In this document: positions 27,746-36,463 of the stretch, piece by piece | Position numbering within the stretch: position 1 is the stretch's first letter | How the letters are laid out: every line of letters begins with the position of its first letter | From: JAIBJN01 sp963825255 | Lineage (GTDB): Bacteria; Actinomycetota; Thermoleophilia; Gaiellales; Gaiellaceae | Length of the DNA stretch: 64,000 nucleotides | NCBI GenBank assembly: GCA_963825255.1 | Contig: CAWGSF010000009.1 | Coordinates: 372,001 to 436,000, forward strand | Direction: 5' to 3' | Translations under genes and position numbers: made by a program | Notes under the pieces: model-generated | What the model was told of the DNA's origin: nothing | The model's input: the letters and a program-made list of their open reading frames with translations, nothing else | The model's database searches: none

Positions 27746-28824
27746 GCGGCCTCCGCGGTGCTGGCGCCGTGCTCGCGCCGCACGGTCACGGTCACCGCGG
27801 GTGGCGGCACGGTGTCCGGCAGGGCCCGCCCGCTCGTCGCGCTGACGAACGTCTGCCCCTCCGCCGGCAGCGCCCCGATGAGCGCCCGACGTCGTTCCTC
27901 GTCGAGCTCGCTGAGGACGTCGTCGAGGATGAGAAGCGGCGGCGAGCCGCGCCGTTCGGCGAGGAGATTCGCCTCCGCGAGGAGAACGGCGAGCACCGCC
28001 GTCCGCTGCTCCCCCTGCGAGCCGAAGCCTCGCAGCTCGCGCTCGCCCGCGCGCACCTCGACGTCGCGCAGGTGGGGTCCCGTCCCCGTCGTCCCGCGAC
28101 GGAGGTCGCGCTCCAGGGCCCGCTCGAGCTCCTCGACCGTCAGCCCGCGATCCTCGTAGGCGAGGCTTGCCGCGAAGAGCCCGAGCGCCTGAGCGTGAGC
28201 GGCGAATCCCGGCGCGAGCAGGGCGACGAGCTCGGCCCGGGCGGTATCGAGCTCCGTCCCGAGCTCGGCGACCCGCTCCGTCCAGGGCTCGAGCGCGTCA
28301 GCGGTCGAGACCCCCGCCCGGAGCCGCCGCAGCGCCTCGTTCCGCTGGGAGACCGCCCGCGCGTACTCGCCGGGCAGACCAGCATTCGCGGGGAAGACGC
28401 GGCCGAGCATCCTGTCGACGTAGGCTCGCCGCACGGCCGGGCCGCCTTTGACGACCGCGAGGCGGTCGGGGACGAAGACGAGCGCGGCCAGACGGGCGCG
28501 GAGCTCCTCGGCGGAGCCGAGTGCGGCTCCGTTCAGGCGCACCTGCTTTCCCTCGCCGGGGACGATCGTCACCTCGGTCTCGACGGGCGCGCCGCCCTCG
28601 CTCCCGCTCAGCCGCACCCGGGCGGCCGTGTCCCCGAACCGCACGAGCCGCGGCTCCGCGCGTGTCCGCGGCGAGAAGCCCTGGGCACCGACGTGCAGCG
28701 CCTCGAGCAGGTTCGTCTTCCCGGCGCCGTTCGGGCCGACGACGAGCACGAGGCCGGGCTCGAACCGGAGGTCGAGCGCGGCGTACGAGCGGAAGCTCCG
28801 GAGCGACGCCTGCGCGACGATCAG
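27742..28824 (-). CDS. recF: DNA replication and repair protein RecF, CTG start
   Basis: A 360-residue SMC-like ATPase. It has LRSFRSYAALDLRFEPG, Walker A VGPNGAGKTNLLEA, the signature-type LRGFGSQGEQRT and Walker B LLILDDVLSELD. It loads RecA at gaps. The conserved RecF N-terminus begins with LRSFR, seven codons into the frame. No ATG, GTG or TTG lies between it and the upstream in-frame region, which reads as the dnaN shadow. The CTG at 28824 overlaps the dnaN stop as CTGA and is the only sensible start. Confidence 0.93.
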   Translation of the reverse strand: MIVAQASLRSFRSYAALDLRFEPGLVLVVGPNGAGKTNLLEALHVGAQGFSPRTRAEPRLVRFGDTAARVRLSGSEGGAPVETEVTIVPGEGKQVRLNGAALGSAEELRARLAALVFVPDRLAVVKGGPAVRRAYVDRMLGRVFPANAGLPGEYARAVSQRNEALRRLRAGVSTADALEPWTERVAELGTELDTARAELVALLAPGFAAHAQALGLFAASLAYEDRGLTVEELERALERDLRRGTTGTGPHLRDVEVRAGERELRGFGSQGEQRTAVLAVLLAEANLLAERRGSPPLLILDDVLSELDEERRRALIGALPAEGQTFVSATSGRALPDTVPPPAVTVTVRREHGASTAEAA

Positions 28825-29960
28825 CCGGCCAGCCTGATCGGCATGATCAGGTACAGGAAGTCGTCGCTCTCGCCGTGGATGAGGCCGGGGCGCAGCGGGC
28901 TGATGAGCTTCAGGCGGACGGTCTCGTCCGTGACGGACTCGAGGCCGTCGCGCAGGAACTCCGCGTTGAAGCCGATCTCGAGCGGCTCGCCGCTGTAGCC
29001 CACTGGCAGGGACTCCCTCGCCTCGCCCACGTCCTGCGTCTGGGCCGAGACGGTCAGCTCGCCCTCCTCGAACCGCAGGCGCAGCGGCGACTTGCGCTGC
29101 GCGAGCAGCCCTGCCCTGCGCACGACGTCGAGGAGCTCCTCCCGCGGGAGCGGCACCTCCGCCTCGAACTGCTCGGGGAGCAGCTGCTTGTAGTTGGGGA
29201 ACTGGCCGTCGATCCGGCGTGCCGTCAGCCAGACGCCGTCGACGCCGAAGACCACCTGGTTCTCCTGCACCCCGACCTCGAGCGTCTCGGCCTCGCTCGC
29301 CTGCCCGATCCGACCGAGCTCCTGGAGCGCGCGGGCGGGCACGATCGCCTCCAGCTCGCGGCCGGGGCCGCCCGAGAGAGGCGTCTCCTTGACGCTGAGC
29401 CGGTACGAGTCGGTCGCGGCCATGACGAGCTTCCCGTCCTCGAAACGGACGAGGACTCCGGTGAGCACCGGCCGCGACTCGTCCCGGGAGGCCGAGCGGC
29501 TCACCCGCGCGATCGTCGTCAGGAACGCCTCGCGCTCGACGGTGAACGAGCTCTCGGGCTCGATCTCGGGAAGCCGCGGGAAGTCCTCGGGGCCGTAGGT
29601 GTTCAGCTGGTAGGAGGCAGAGCCGCACGCGAGGCGTACGACGCCTTCCTCGGGACGGTGCTCGAGCGTCACCTCGCCCGCGGGCAGGAGCCGCACGATG
29701 TCAACGAGGAGCCGGCCGGGAACGACGATCGCGCCCTCGTCCTCGACCCTGGCCTCGAGCGAGTCGCGGACCGAGATCTCCATGTCCGTCGCGCTCAGGT
29801 GCAGGCGACCGTCCGCCGCGCGCAGCATGATGCCCGCGAGGATCTGCACGCTCGTACGCGTCGACACGCCCCGGCCGACGACCTGAAGCTTCTCTGCGAG
29901 CTCGTCCTTTCCGCAGATCACCCGCATGGTCGTAAGCGCAACGGTATCTATCGATGTCAT
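28821..29960 (-). CDS. dnaN: DNA polymerase III beta sliding clamp
   Basis: 379 residues covering three clamp domains, ending in the usual LMPIRL-type C-terminus (YLIMPIRLAG). It has LAGIMLRAADGRLHLSATD, SRDESRPVLTGVLV and GFNAEFLRDGLESV. The clamp family normally starts near MRVICGKDEL, which would be the ATG at 29927. I chose 29960 because TAGGTT ends 7 nt before it, matching the leaderless pattern seen elsewhere, and neither ATG has a Shine-Dalgarno sequence. It is followed by recF through a CTGA overlap. Confidence 0.95.
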   Translation of the reverse strand: MTSIDTVALTTMRVICGKDELAEKLQVVGRGVSTRTSVQILAGIMLRAADGRLHLSATDMEISVRDSLEARVEDEGAIVVPGRLLVDIVRLLPAGEVTLEHRPEEGVVRLACGSASYQLNTYGPEDFPRLPEIEPESSFTVEREAFLTTIARVSRSASRDESRPVLTGVLVRFEDGKLVMAATDSYRLSVKETPLSGGPGRELEAIVPARALQELGRIGQASEAETLEVGVQENQVVFGVDGVWLTARRIDGQFPNYKQLLPEQFEAEVPLPREELLDVVRRAGLLAQRKSPLRLRFEEGELTVSAQTQDVGEARESLPVGYSGEPLEIGFNAEFLRDGLESVTDETVRLKLISPLRPGLIHGESDDFLYLIMPIRLAG

Positions 29961-29967
29961 TTAAAGA

Positions 29968-29973
29968 AACCTA
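29968..29973 (-). promoter_or_regulatory. putative -10 of dnaN (leaderless)
   Basis: TAGGTT on the minus strand ends 7 nt before the ATG at 29960. The surrounding bases are unusually AT-rich for this window. No -35 is evident. Confidence 0.4.
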
Positions 29974-30136
29974 GTCGTAGTCATAGGGAGTGTGCAGGAC
30001 GGGGAAGACGTCGCGTTTCGGCTTGGGAAGCGGGCATTCGCTGTGGACGCGCTCTGGGGAGAACCGGCGGATCTCCACAGGCCCGACCGGGGAGCCCCGT
30101 CCCTCCCCAACCTCGCCACGTTTCTCCCCAGGGTCG

Positions 30137-31513
30137 TCAACGGGCCTGCTTGACCCGCGCCGTGAGCTCCTGGACCAGGTTGTAGACGTTCCGGTCCTCG
30201 CGGATCAGCTTGGCGATCTTCGATGTCGCGTGGATGACGGTCGTGTGGTCGCGACCGCCGAACCGCTTCCCGATCTTCGGGAGCGAGCTGTCGGTGAGCT
30301 CCCGACAGAGGTACATGGCGACCTGGCGGGGGTAGACGATCGACTGCGAGCGTCGGTCGCCCGTCAGCTCCTGCATGGTCATCCCGAACCGCTCGACGAC
30401 CGTCTGCTGGATCTGCTCGATGGAGATCTCGGGCATCTCGCCCTGGGGGAACACGTCCTTCAGGACCTCCTGGGCGAGCTCGACCGTCATCGGTCGGCCC
30501 GTGAGCGACGAGAAGGCGACGACGCGCGTGAGCGCGCCCTCGAGCTCGCGGATGTTCGTCGAGATCCGACTCGCGATGAACGTGAGCACCTGGGAGTCGG
30601 GGATGTGGATCGCGTCCGTCTTGACCTTCTTCCGCAGGATCGCGATGCGCGTCTCGAGGTCGGGGGGCTGGATGTCGGTGATGAGGCCCCACTCGAATCG
30701 CGACCGCAGGCGCGACTCGAGCGTCGCGATCGCGCGCGGCGGCCGGTCGGACGAGATCACGATCTGGCGGCCGGCCTCGTAGAGGCTGTTGAAGGTGTGG
30801 AAGAACTCCTCCTGGATCCGCTCCTTGTGCTCGAAGAACTGGATGTCGTCGATCAGGAGGACGTCGTAATGGCGGTACCGCTGCTTGAAGCCTTCGATGC
30901 GCTTGTCGCGGAGCGAGTTGATGAAGTCGTTCATGAAGGTCTCGCTCGTCACGTAGCGCGCCGTGAAGTCGTTGGAGTGCTCGGTGACGTAGGCGGCGAC
31001 GGCCTGCAGGAGGTGGGTCTTCCCGAGCCCCGTGCCGCCGTAGATGAAGAGGGGGTTGTACGCCTGCGCCGGCGCCTCGGCGACCGCGAGGGCGGCCGCG
31101 TGCGCGAACCGGTTCGACGAGCCGATCACGAACGAGTCGAACGTGTACTTGGGGTTGAGGCCCTCGAGCGACCGCGCCGGCCGCGGCGGGAGACGGACGT
31201 CGTGTGCGGCCGGGATCGGCTGAACGGGCTGAACGGGCTGAACGGGCTGGAGCTCGTGGACGACGATGCGCACGTGCCGGTCGGCGCCGAGCCCCTCGCG
31301 GACGACGGCTTCGATCAGCCCGCGGAAGTGCCCCTCGATCCAGTCGCGGGTGAAGTCGTTGGGGACGAGGACGACGAACGCCTCGTCGTCGAGGGAACCG
31401 GCCGCCGCCTCCGAGAACCAGGTCGTGTAGGTGGCGTCGTTGAGGGCTTCGCGGAGTCGAGTCGAAACCTCGCTCCAGAGAGCGTCCGCAGTCAACTCCG
31501 ACGTTCGTTGCAC
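30137..31513 (-). CDS. dnaA: chromosomal replication initiator DnaA
   Basis: 458 residues. Domain I is LWSEVSTRLREALNDATYTTWF. A short linker follows, containing QPVQPVQPVQP. The AAA+ domain has Walker A GGTGLGKTHLL and Walker B LLIDDIQFF, and domain IV has the DnaA-box-reading signature GGRDHTTVIHA. It starts with GTG at 31513, with GGAGGAG about 17 bases upstream. It faces away from rpmH across the candidate origin, the classical arrangement. The 176-base gap to dnaN contains an ATCTCCACA near-match to a DnaA box (30071-30079). Confidence 0.97.
   Translation of the reverse strand: MQRTSELTADALWSEVSTRLREALNDATYTTWFSEAAAGSLDDEAFVVLVPNDFTRDWIEGHFRGLIEAVVREGLGADRHVRIVVHELQPVQPVQPVQPIPAAHDVRLPPRPARSLEGLNPKYTFDSFVIGSSNRFAHAAALAVAEAPAQAYNPLFIYGGTGLGKTHLLQAVAAYVTEHSNDFTARYVTSETFMNDFINSLRDKRIEGFKQRYRHYDVLLIDDIQFFEHKERIQEEFFHTFNSLYEAGRQIVISSDRPPRAIATLESRLRSRFEWGLITDIQPPDLETRIAILRKKVKTDAIHIPDSQVLTFIASRISTNIRELEGALTRVVAFSSLTGRPMTVELAQEVLKDVFPQGEMPEISIEQIQQTVVERFGMTMQELTGDRRSQSIVYPRQVAMYLCRELTDSSLPKIGKRFGGRDHTTVIHATSKIAKLIREDRNVYNLVQELTARVKQAR
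31220..31246. repeat. 9-bp triplicate in the dnaA linker
   Basis: CTGAACGGG occurs three times in tandem and encodes the QPV repeats of the DnaA domain II linker on the minus strand. This linker tolerates length changes. Confidence 0.7.
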
Positions 31514-31653
31514 GCCCTCGACCCGCTCCTCCGCCGACGTTGGGAAGCGGCGATCCTAGCAGCGGGTCCGAACCCGGTGCAACGGTTCGGCCTGGGGAAA
31601 TCGCGCGAGGCAAAAAGGCGCGTTTTGCGGGTATTTCGACCCTCTCCACACGG

Positions 31654-31662
31654 TTATCCACA
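31654..31662 (+). promoter_or_regulatory. perfect DnaA box
   Basis: TTATCCACA matches the bacterial consensus at all nine positions. It lies among three near-matches within 76 bp. Confidence 0.8.
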
Positions 31663-31760
31663 GGTGTGGAAAGGTGTCTGCCGGCGTCCTTCCATGCGCC
31701 TTCGCGCCTGTGGATTACCGTCTCCGGCGAGAACCGCGCCGGGCCCCTTGTGCGCTCCTC

Positions 31761-31766
31761 TATACT
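31761..31766 (+). promoter_or_regulatory. putative -10 of the rpmH operon
   Basis: TATACT is 42 nt upstream of the rpmH GTG. A second candidate, GATACT at 31795-31800, ends 8 nt before the GTG and would give a leaderless mRNA. The sequence cannot decide between them. Confidence 0.35.
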
Positions 31767-31808
31767 GGTGCTCGGCCGCGCTGCGGCCCTTTCCGATACT
31801 CGTCTCTC

Positions 31809-31943
31809 GTGAAGCGAACGTACCAGCCGAACGTGCGCCGGCGGAAGCGCCGGCACGGATTCCGGGCGCGGATGTCCACGCGCGCTGGCCGCGCGATCCT
31901 GAAGCGCCGCCGGGCCAAGGGACGCAAGCGCCTCTCGGCCTGA
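31809..31943 (+). CDS. rpmH: 50S ribosomal protein L34
   Basis: 44 residues starting at GTG 31809 and reading KRTYQPNVRRRKRRHGFRAR, with RMSTRAGRAILKRRRAKGRK following. This is the unmistakable L34 sequence, strongly basic. It heads the plus-strand rpmH-rnpA-yidD-yidC-khpB-rsmG operon that borders the origin in most bacteria. Confidence 0.97.
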   Translation: MKRTYQPNVRRRKRRHGFRARMSTRAGRAILKRRRAKGRKRLSA

Positions 31944-31953
31944 TCGGGGCCGA

Positions 31954-32313
31954 GTGAGCCGACGTCACCGTCTCTCTCGCTCCCGAGACTTCGACACCGT
32001 CTACCGGAAGGGCCGCTCGGTGTCGACGAGGTTCCTGGTCCTCTACTCGTTCCCGCGCGACGACGATCCCGACGGCGAGCCGCGTCTCGGCCTCGCGGTC
32101 TCCCGGCAACTCGGCGGCGCGGTCGACCGCAACCGCCTCAAGCGCCGGCTCCGGGCCTCGTTCGAGGAGCTGCACGGGGAACTTCCGCCCGGCCACGACT
32201 TCGTGCTCATCGCCCGCCCGGGGCTGACCGAGGCTGTCGAGAGCCGCGGCTTCCCCTGGCTCTCGGAGCGCGTGGCCGAGGTCGTCCGCCTCTCGGAGGG
32301 GACGGCCTCGTGA
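31954..32313 (+). CDS. rnpA: ribonuclease P protein component
   Basis: 119 residues with HRLSRSRDFDTVYRKGRS, then LGLAVSRQLGGAVDRNRLKR, containing the RNR motif that contacts P RNA, then GHDFVLIARPG. It helps the catalytic RNA to mature tRNA 5' ends. It lies 10 bases after rpmH and its stop overlaps the yidD GTG (GTGA). Confidence 0.95.
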   Translation: MSRRHRLSRSRDFDTVYRKGRSVSTRFLVLYSFPRDDDPDGEPRLGLAVSRQLGGAVDRNRLKRRLRASFEELHGELPPGHDFVLIARPGLTEAVESRGFPWLSERVAEVVRLSEGTAS

Positions 32314-32540
32314 GGCAGGTGGTGGCGCTTCCGATCCACGCCTACAGGCTGCTCGTCAGCCCGCTGCTCGGGCCGCGCTGCAAGTACTACCCGACCTGCT
32401 CGCAGTACGCCCTCGATGCGATCCGCGAGTTCGGGGCCCTCCGCGGGCTCGTCCTCACCGGCTGGCGGCTCCTCCGCTGCAACCCTTGGAGCCACGGCGG
32501 CGTCGACCACGCCCACGACCAGACCCTCTTCCGGCGATGA
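32310..32540 (+). CDS. yidD: membrane protein insertion efficiency factor YidD
   Basis: 76 residues with IHAYRLLVSPLLGPRCKYYP, TCSQYALDAI and WRLLRCNPWSHGGVDH, the YidD signature with its conserved cysteines. It is a small amphipathic membrane-associated factor aiding YidC. It overlaps both neighbours by four bases (GTGA with rnpA, ATGA with yidC). Confidence 0.95.
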   Translation: MRQVVALPIHAYRLLVSPLLGPRCKYYPTCSQYALDAIREFGALRGLVLTGWRLLRCNPWSHGGVDHAHDQTLFRR

Positions 32541-33367
32541 ACCCCCTGACCCCGATCGAGAACGTCCTCACGAGCGTCCTCGAGTGGCTTCACACCGCGA
32601 TCGGCCTCCCCTGGGCGTGGGCGATCGTCGTCCTCACGTTCCTCGTTCGGATCGTGATCCTGCCGCTCACGATCAAGCAGATCCGCTCCATGCAGCACAT
32701 GCAGGCGCACCTGCCGGAGCTGAAGACGATCCAGACGAAGTACAAGCACGACAAGCAGCGCATGAACGAAGAGGTGATGAAGTTCTACAAGGAGAACAAG
32801 GTCAACCCGGCGGCCTCGTGTCTCCCGCTCCTTCTCCAGATCCCGATCTTCTTCTCCCTCTACTACGTCCTCAAGGACTTCGAGAAGGAGGTCTTCCCCC
32901 ACTACCCGAAGTCGGACCTGGGCTGGCTCGGGGTCGTCCCGCAGATCACGGACATCGTCACGTCCCACTGGTCGGGGTACGCGCTGCTCGTCGTCTACGT
33001 CGGGAGCATGCTCGCCTCCACGTACTTCATGTCCGCATCGATGGACCCGCGGCAGAAGAACATGCGCTACGTCTTCTACGCGATGCCGTTCGTGTTCATC
33101 CCCTTCGTCGTCCGTTTCCCGATCGGCCTCGTGCTCTACTGGTCGACCACGAACCTGTGGACGGTCGGTCAGGGGCTCGCGACACGCCGGCTCCTCCCAC
33201 GGCCCGAGCCGCCGCCGAAACGCACGTCGCGGACGCCGCCGAAGGAGGAGGCCGAGCCGCCTGCCGCCGCGGCCGCGGCGGCGAGCGGGGACGCCAAGCC
33301 GGCCGGCGGAGGGCAGCAGCGCGTGCGCAGGCGCAAGAAGAAGAAGGGGCCGCGCGCGCGGCGATGA
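32537..33367 (+). CDS. yidC: membrane protein insertase YidC
   Basis: 276 residues of the short (Gram-positive/Oxa1) type without a large periplasmic domain. Membrane segments are near residues 22-45, 93-112, 140-170 and 175-215. The substrate-groove arginine is in FLVRIVILPLT. Typical motifs are KVNPAASCLPLLLQIPIFFS and the terminal YWSTTNLWTVGQ. The C-terminus is strongly basic (RRRKKKKGPRARR), as in YidC forms that contact the ribosome. It starts in an ATGA overlap with yidD. Confidence 0.94.
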   Translation: MNPLTPIENVLTSVLEWLHTAIGLPWAWAIVVLTFLVRIVILPLTIKQIRSMQHMQAHLPELKTIQTKYKHDKQRMNEEVMKFYKENKVNPAASCLPLLLQIPIFFSLYYVLKDFEKEVFPHYPKSDLGWLGVVPQITDIVTSHWSGYALLVVYVGSMLASTYFMSASMDPRQKNMRYVFYAMPFVFIPFVVRFPIGLVLYWSTTNLWTVGQGLATRRLLPRPEPPPKRTSRTPPKEEAEPPAAAAAAASGDAKPAGGGQQRVRRRKKKKGPRARR

Positions 33368-34071
33368 GCGCTCCGGAGGACACCACGGGCCCCGACGACG
33401 TCGTCGAGGCCGAGGGCGAGACGGTCGGCGAGGCGAAGTGGACGGCGCTCCGCGAGCTCGAGCGCCGGTTTCCCGGGATGGACAAGGCGACGGTCAGCTT
33501 CACGGTCGTGTCCGAGGGCGAGCGCGGGCTCCTCGGTGTCGGTCAGGTGCCCGCCCGGGTGATGGCGCGCGTGACGCCGCCCGCCACCCCTGCGCCGCCC
33601 GCCGGCGAGGAGCCGGGGACGCCCGCCGCCAAGCTTCGTGAGCTGCTCGAGCACGTGTGCGCCGCGCTCGGCGCGCCCTGCCAGATCGTGGTCACCGAGG
33701 ACGAGACGACGCTGCACGCCGCGCTCTCGGGGCCCGACCTGGGCCTCGTGATCGGCAAGCGTGGCCACACGATCGACGCGATCCAGTACCTCGCCGGCAT
33801 CGTGGTCTGGCGCGGCTCGGAGGAGCGCAAGGAGGTGGTCGTCGACGCGGCGGGTTACCGCGACCGCCGCCGGAGCGCTCTCGAGGGGCTCGCCGACCGC
33901 GCCGCGTCGGAGGCGCTGGAAACCCACCGCGCGGTCCACCTCGAGCCCATGACGGCGGTGGAGCGGAAGATCCTCCACCTCCACCTCGCCGACCGCGACG
34001 ACGTCGCCACGTCGAGCGAGGGCACGGAGCCCAGCCGCCACGTGGTCGTCGCCCCGTCGTCGTCGGGGTGA
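33364..34071 (+). CDS. khpB: RNA-binding protein KhpB (Jag/SpoIIIJ-associated)
   Basis: 235 residues with three domains. An N-terminal Jag domain has GEAKWTALRELERRFPG and GERGLLGVG. A KH domain has LGLVIGKRGHTIDAIQYL. A C-terminal R3H domain has ERKILHLHLADRDDVATSSEG, ending near RHVVV. It binds RNA and usually pairs with KhpA to control cell-wall and division genes. It starts in an ATGA overlap with yidC. Confidence 0.93.
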   Translation: MSAPEDTTGPDDVVEAEGETVGEAKWTALRELERRFPGMDKATVSFTVVSEGERGLLGVGQVPARVMARVTPPATPAPPAGEEPGTPAAKLRELLEHVCAALGAPCQIVVTEDETTLHAALSGPDLGLVIGKRGHTIDAIQYLAGIVVWRGSEERKEVVVDAAGYRDRRRSALEGLADRAASEALETHRAVHLEPMTAVERKILHLHLADRDDVATSSEGTEPSRHVVVAPSSSG

Positions 34072-34691
34072 CCGCGGCCGACCCGCGGCTCGAGCGCTGG
34101 CTCGACGCCGTCCTCGCCGGCCAGGGCCTGACGGCCGTGACGGACCGGGCCGAGGCCAGGCGGGTGCTCGTCGACGATGCGCTCGCCGCTGCAGAGCTCG
34201 TCGAGCACGGCCCGGTCGTAGACGTCGGCTCGGGGGCGGGCTCTCCCGGGATCCCGATCGCGGTCGCGCGCCCCGACCTTCACGTCGACCTGCTCGAGGC
34301 GCAGCGGCGCAGGTGCGACTTCCTGCGCTCCGCGGCCGGCGAGCTGCCGAACGTCGGAGTCGTCTGCGCCCGCGCGGAGGAGCACGGCCGGGGTGACGGG
34401 CGGGACGCGTACGGGACTGCCGTCGCCCAGGCGCTCGCGGAGCCGCCGGTGGCCGCCGAGTGGTGCCTCCCCCTCGTTCGCCCCGGCGGGCGGGTGATCT
34501 TGCTCGTGGGCGAGGTCGACACCGCCCGGGTCGCGGCGGCCTCGCTCGAGATCGGCGGCGGACCACCCGAAGCCTTTCCATTGCCCGGATCCGGGCCGCG
34601 CCGCCAGCTGCTCCTCGTGCCGAAGACGGATCCGACCCCCGAACGCTTTCCGCGGCGTCCAGGGGTCGCCCGGAAACGTCCTCTGGCCTGA
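34068..34691 (+). CDS. rsmG: 16S rRNA (guanine-N7) methyltransferase RsmG
   Basis: 207 residues with the SAM-binding VVDVGSGAGSPGIPIAV, HVDLLEAQRRRCDFLRSAAG and a GGRVILLVGE strand. It methylates G527 of 16S rRNA. The start GTG at 34068 overlaps the khpB stop (GTGA). Confidence 0.9.
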   Translation: MTAADPRLERWLDAVLAGQGLTAVTDRAEARRVLVDDALAAAELVEHGPVVDVGSGAGSPGIPIAVARPDLHVDLLEAQRRRCDFLRSAAGELPNVGVVCARAEEHGRGDGRDAYGTAVAQALAEPPVAAEWCLPLVRPGGRVILLVGEVDTARVAAASLEIGGGPPEAFPLPGSGPRRQLLLVPKTDPTPERFPRRPGVARKRPLA

Positions 34692-34705
34692 CTAGCATCG
34701 CGGTC

Positions 34706-35458
34706 GTGGGAAAGGTCTTCGCCCTGGCCAACCAGAAGGGCGGCGTCGGCAAGACGACGACCGCCGTCAACCTCGCCGCGTGCCTCGCCGAGGCGGGTGC
34801 CACGACGCTCGTCGTCGACCTCGATCCTCAGGCCAACGCCACCTCGGGGCTCGGCGAGCGGGCGAACGGCACCTCGACGTACGACCTCCTCGACGGCGCC
34901 ATGCTCGAGGACGTCGCGCACGAGACGCGTTTCCCCAACCTCGACCTCGTCCCCTCACAGCCGGCCCTCGCCGGGGCGGCCGTCGAGCTCGCCCGGCGCG
35001 AGGACGGCGAGACGTTCCTGCCGACCGCGCTCGTCCCCGCGCGCGCCCGCTACGACTTCGTCTTCGTCGACTGCCCGCCCTCGCTCGGGCCGCTGACCGT
35101 GAACGCGCTCGCCGCCACCGACCACGTCCTCGTGCCGGTCCAGTGCGAGTACTACGCCCTCGAGGGGCTCGCGCAGCTGCTCCACTCGATCGAGCTCGTG
35201 CGGACGCGGCTGAACCCGCGCCTCGCGCTCGCGGGGATGATCCTGACGATGGTCGACGGCCGCACGAGGCTCGCCGCCGACGTTGCCGCCGAGGTGCGGC
35301 GACACTTCGGCGAGCTCGTCTTCGACGCGGTCGTCCCACGGAGCGTACGCCTTGCCGAGGCGCCCAGCCACGGGCTTCCCATCGGCGTCTACGACCGGCG
35401 GTCGGCGGGGGCCGACGCCTACTTCCGGGTGGCGAACGAGCTTGTCGACCGCTGCTAG
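34706..35458 (+). CDS. parA: chromosome partitioning ATPase ParA/Soj
   Basis: 250 residues with the deviant Walker A ANQKGGVGKTTTAVNLA, DLDPQANATSGLG and DFVFVDCPPSLGPLT. With ParB it segregates the origin region. The start GTG at 34706 is 14 bases after rsmG; the Shine-Dalgarno sequence is weak. Its last 17 bases overlap parB. Confidence 0.94.
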   Translation: MGKVFALANQKGGVGKTTTAVNLAACLAEAGATTLVVDLDPQANATSGLGERANGTSTYDLLDGAMLEDVAHETRFPNLDLVPSQPALAGAAVELARREDGETFLPTALVPARARYDFVFVDCPPSLGPLTVNALAATDHVLVPVQCEYYALEGLAQLLHSIELVRTRLNPRLALAGMILTMVDGRTRLAADVAAEVRRHFGELVFDAVVPRSVRLAEAPSHGLPIGVYDRRSAGADAYFRVANELVDRC

Positions 35459-36307
35459 CCCCGCTCCCCGCCGCGGCCTCGGCCGCGGCCTCGAGGTTCT
35501 CATCGGCGGCGCCACTTCGGCCTCCGAGCTGACGCAGGTCCCCGTCGGCTCGATCCGGCCGAACACGCGCCAGCCGCGGCGCCGGTTCGACGGCGCGAGC
35601 ATCGACGAGCTGGCCGAGTCGGTCCGCGCCCAGGGGCTCGTGCAGCCCGTCGTCGTCCGGCCCGTGCCCGAAGGGGGCTACGAGCTGATCGTCGGCGAGC
35701 GGCGGTGGCGCGCGGCCCGCGTCGCCGGGTTGGCGACCGTCCCGGCGCTCGTCAGGGAGACCGACGATCGCGACTCGCTCCTCCTCGCTCTCGTCGAGAA
35801 CGTCGCGCGCGAAGACCTCTCACCGGTCGACGAGGCCCGCGCCTACGCCGGGCTCATCGACGAGTTCGGGCTCTCCCTCGGCGAGGTAGCCGAGCACGTC
35901 GGCCGGTCGAAGCCGACCATCTCGAACCGCGTCCGCCTGCTCGAGCTGCCCGACGACCTGCTCGGCCTCCTCGAGCGCGGGCAGCTCACCGAAGGCCACG
36001 CGCGCGCCGTCCTGTCGGTGCCGGACAACGACGATCGCCGTCGCCTCGCCCGCCGGATCGTCCGCCAGGGACTCTCCGTCCGGGCGGCCGAGCGGGCGGC
36101 CCGCTGGGCCGGCGCGCGGGCGAAGCCGCGCCGGAGACAGCCGGTCGATCCCGCGCTCGCCGAGCGCGCGCGCGGCGCAGTCCGGCGCCTGACCGGGGCC
36201 GAGGCGAAGGCCGCGACGGGCCGCCTCGAGATCTACTTCGCGGACGAGGTCGAGCTCGAGGAGATCGTCGAAGCTCTCGAGCGGGCCTCGCTACAATCCG
36301 CCGGCGC

Positions 36308-36317
<10 letters not shown>
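35442..36317 (+). CDS. parB: chromosome partitioning protein ParB/Spo0J
   Basis: 291 residues. RGLGRGLEVLI is followed by the CTPase/N-domain with RPNTRQPRRRF and the CTP-binding box GERRWRAARVAG. Then come VENVAREDLSPVDEARAY and the helix-turn-helix EVAEHVGRSKPTISNRVRLL, with a C-terminal dimerisation segment. The only fitting start is TTG at 35442, inside the end of parA. The stop codon (36315-36317) lies within the tRNA-Ile gene. No good parS site was found in the window by eye. Confidence 0.93.
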
Positions 36318-36381
<64 letters not shown>

Positions 36382-36440
36382 CCTGCAACCCTTGCCGACG
36401 CGGGGCTGCATGCCCGGCGAGCGCGGCGAAACGACGCCGC

Positions 36441-36446
36441 TATGAT
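36441..36446 (+). promoter_or_regulatory. putative -10 of the DUF151 gene
   Basis: TATGAT lies 17 nt before the ATG at 36464, leaving room for a short leader with a weak AAGG ribosome site. No clear -35. Confidence 0.35.
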
Positions 36447-36463
36447 CAGGCCAAGGCTCGCCC

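Larger units (their letters stand above)
31514..31808. other. candidate replication origin (oriC), dnaA-rpmH gap
   Basis: This is the longest gene-free stretch in the window (295 bp) and sits between divergent dnaA and rpmH. It holds a perfect DnaA box TTATCCACA at 31654-31662 and near-matches CTCTCCACA (31642-31650), CTTTCCACA on the minus strand (31665-31673) and TAATCCACA on the minus strand (31709-31717). An AT-richer part with GCAAAA/TTTTGC arms (31610-31628) precedes the boxes. Genes on both sides point away from it, as expected for replication-aligned orientation. Whether the dnaA-dnaN gap also takes part is unknown. Confidence 0.75.

Noticed and set aside
34767..35339. Minus-strand open frame within parA
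   Set aside because: Arg/Ala/Gly-rich composition and full overlap with a clear parA gene mark it as a shadow.
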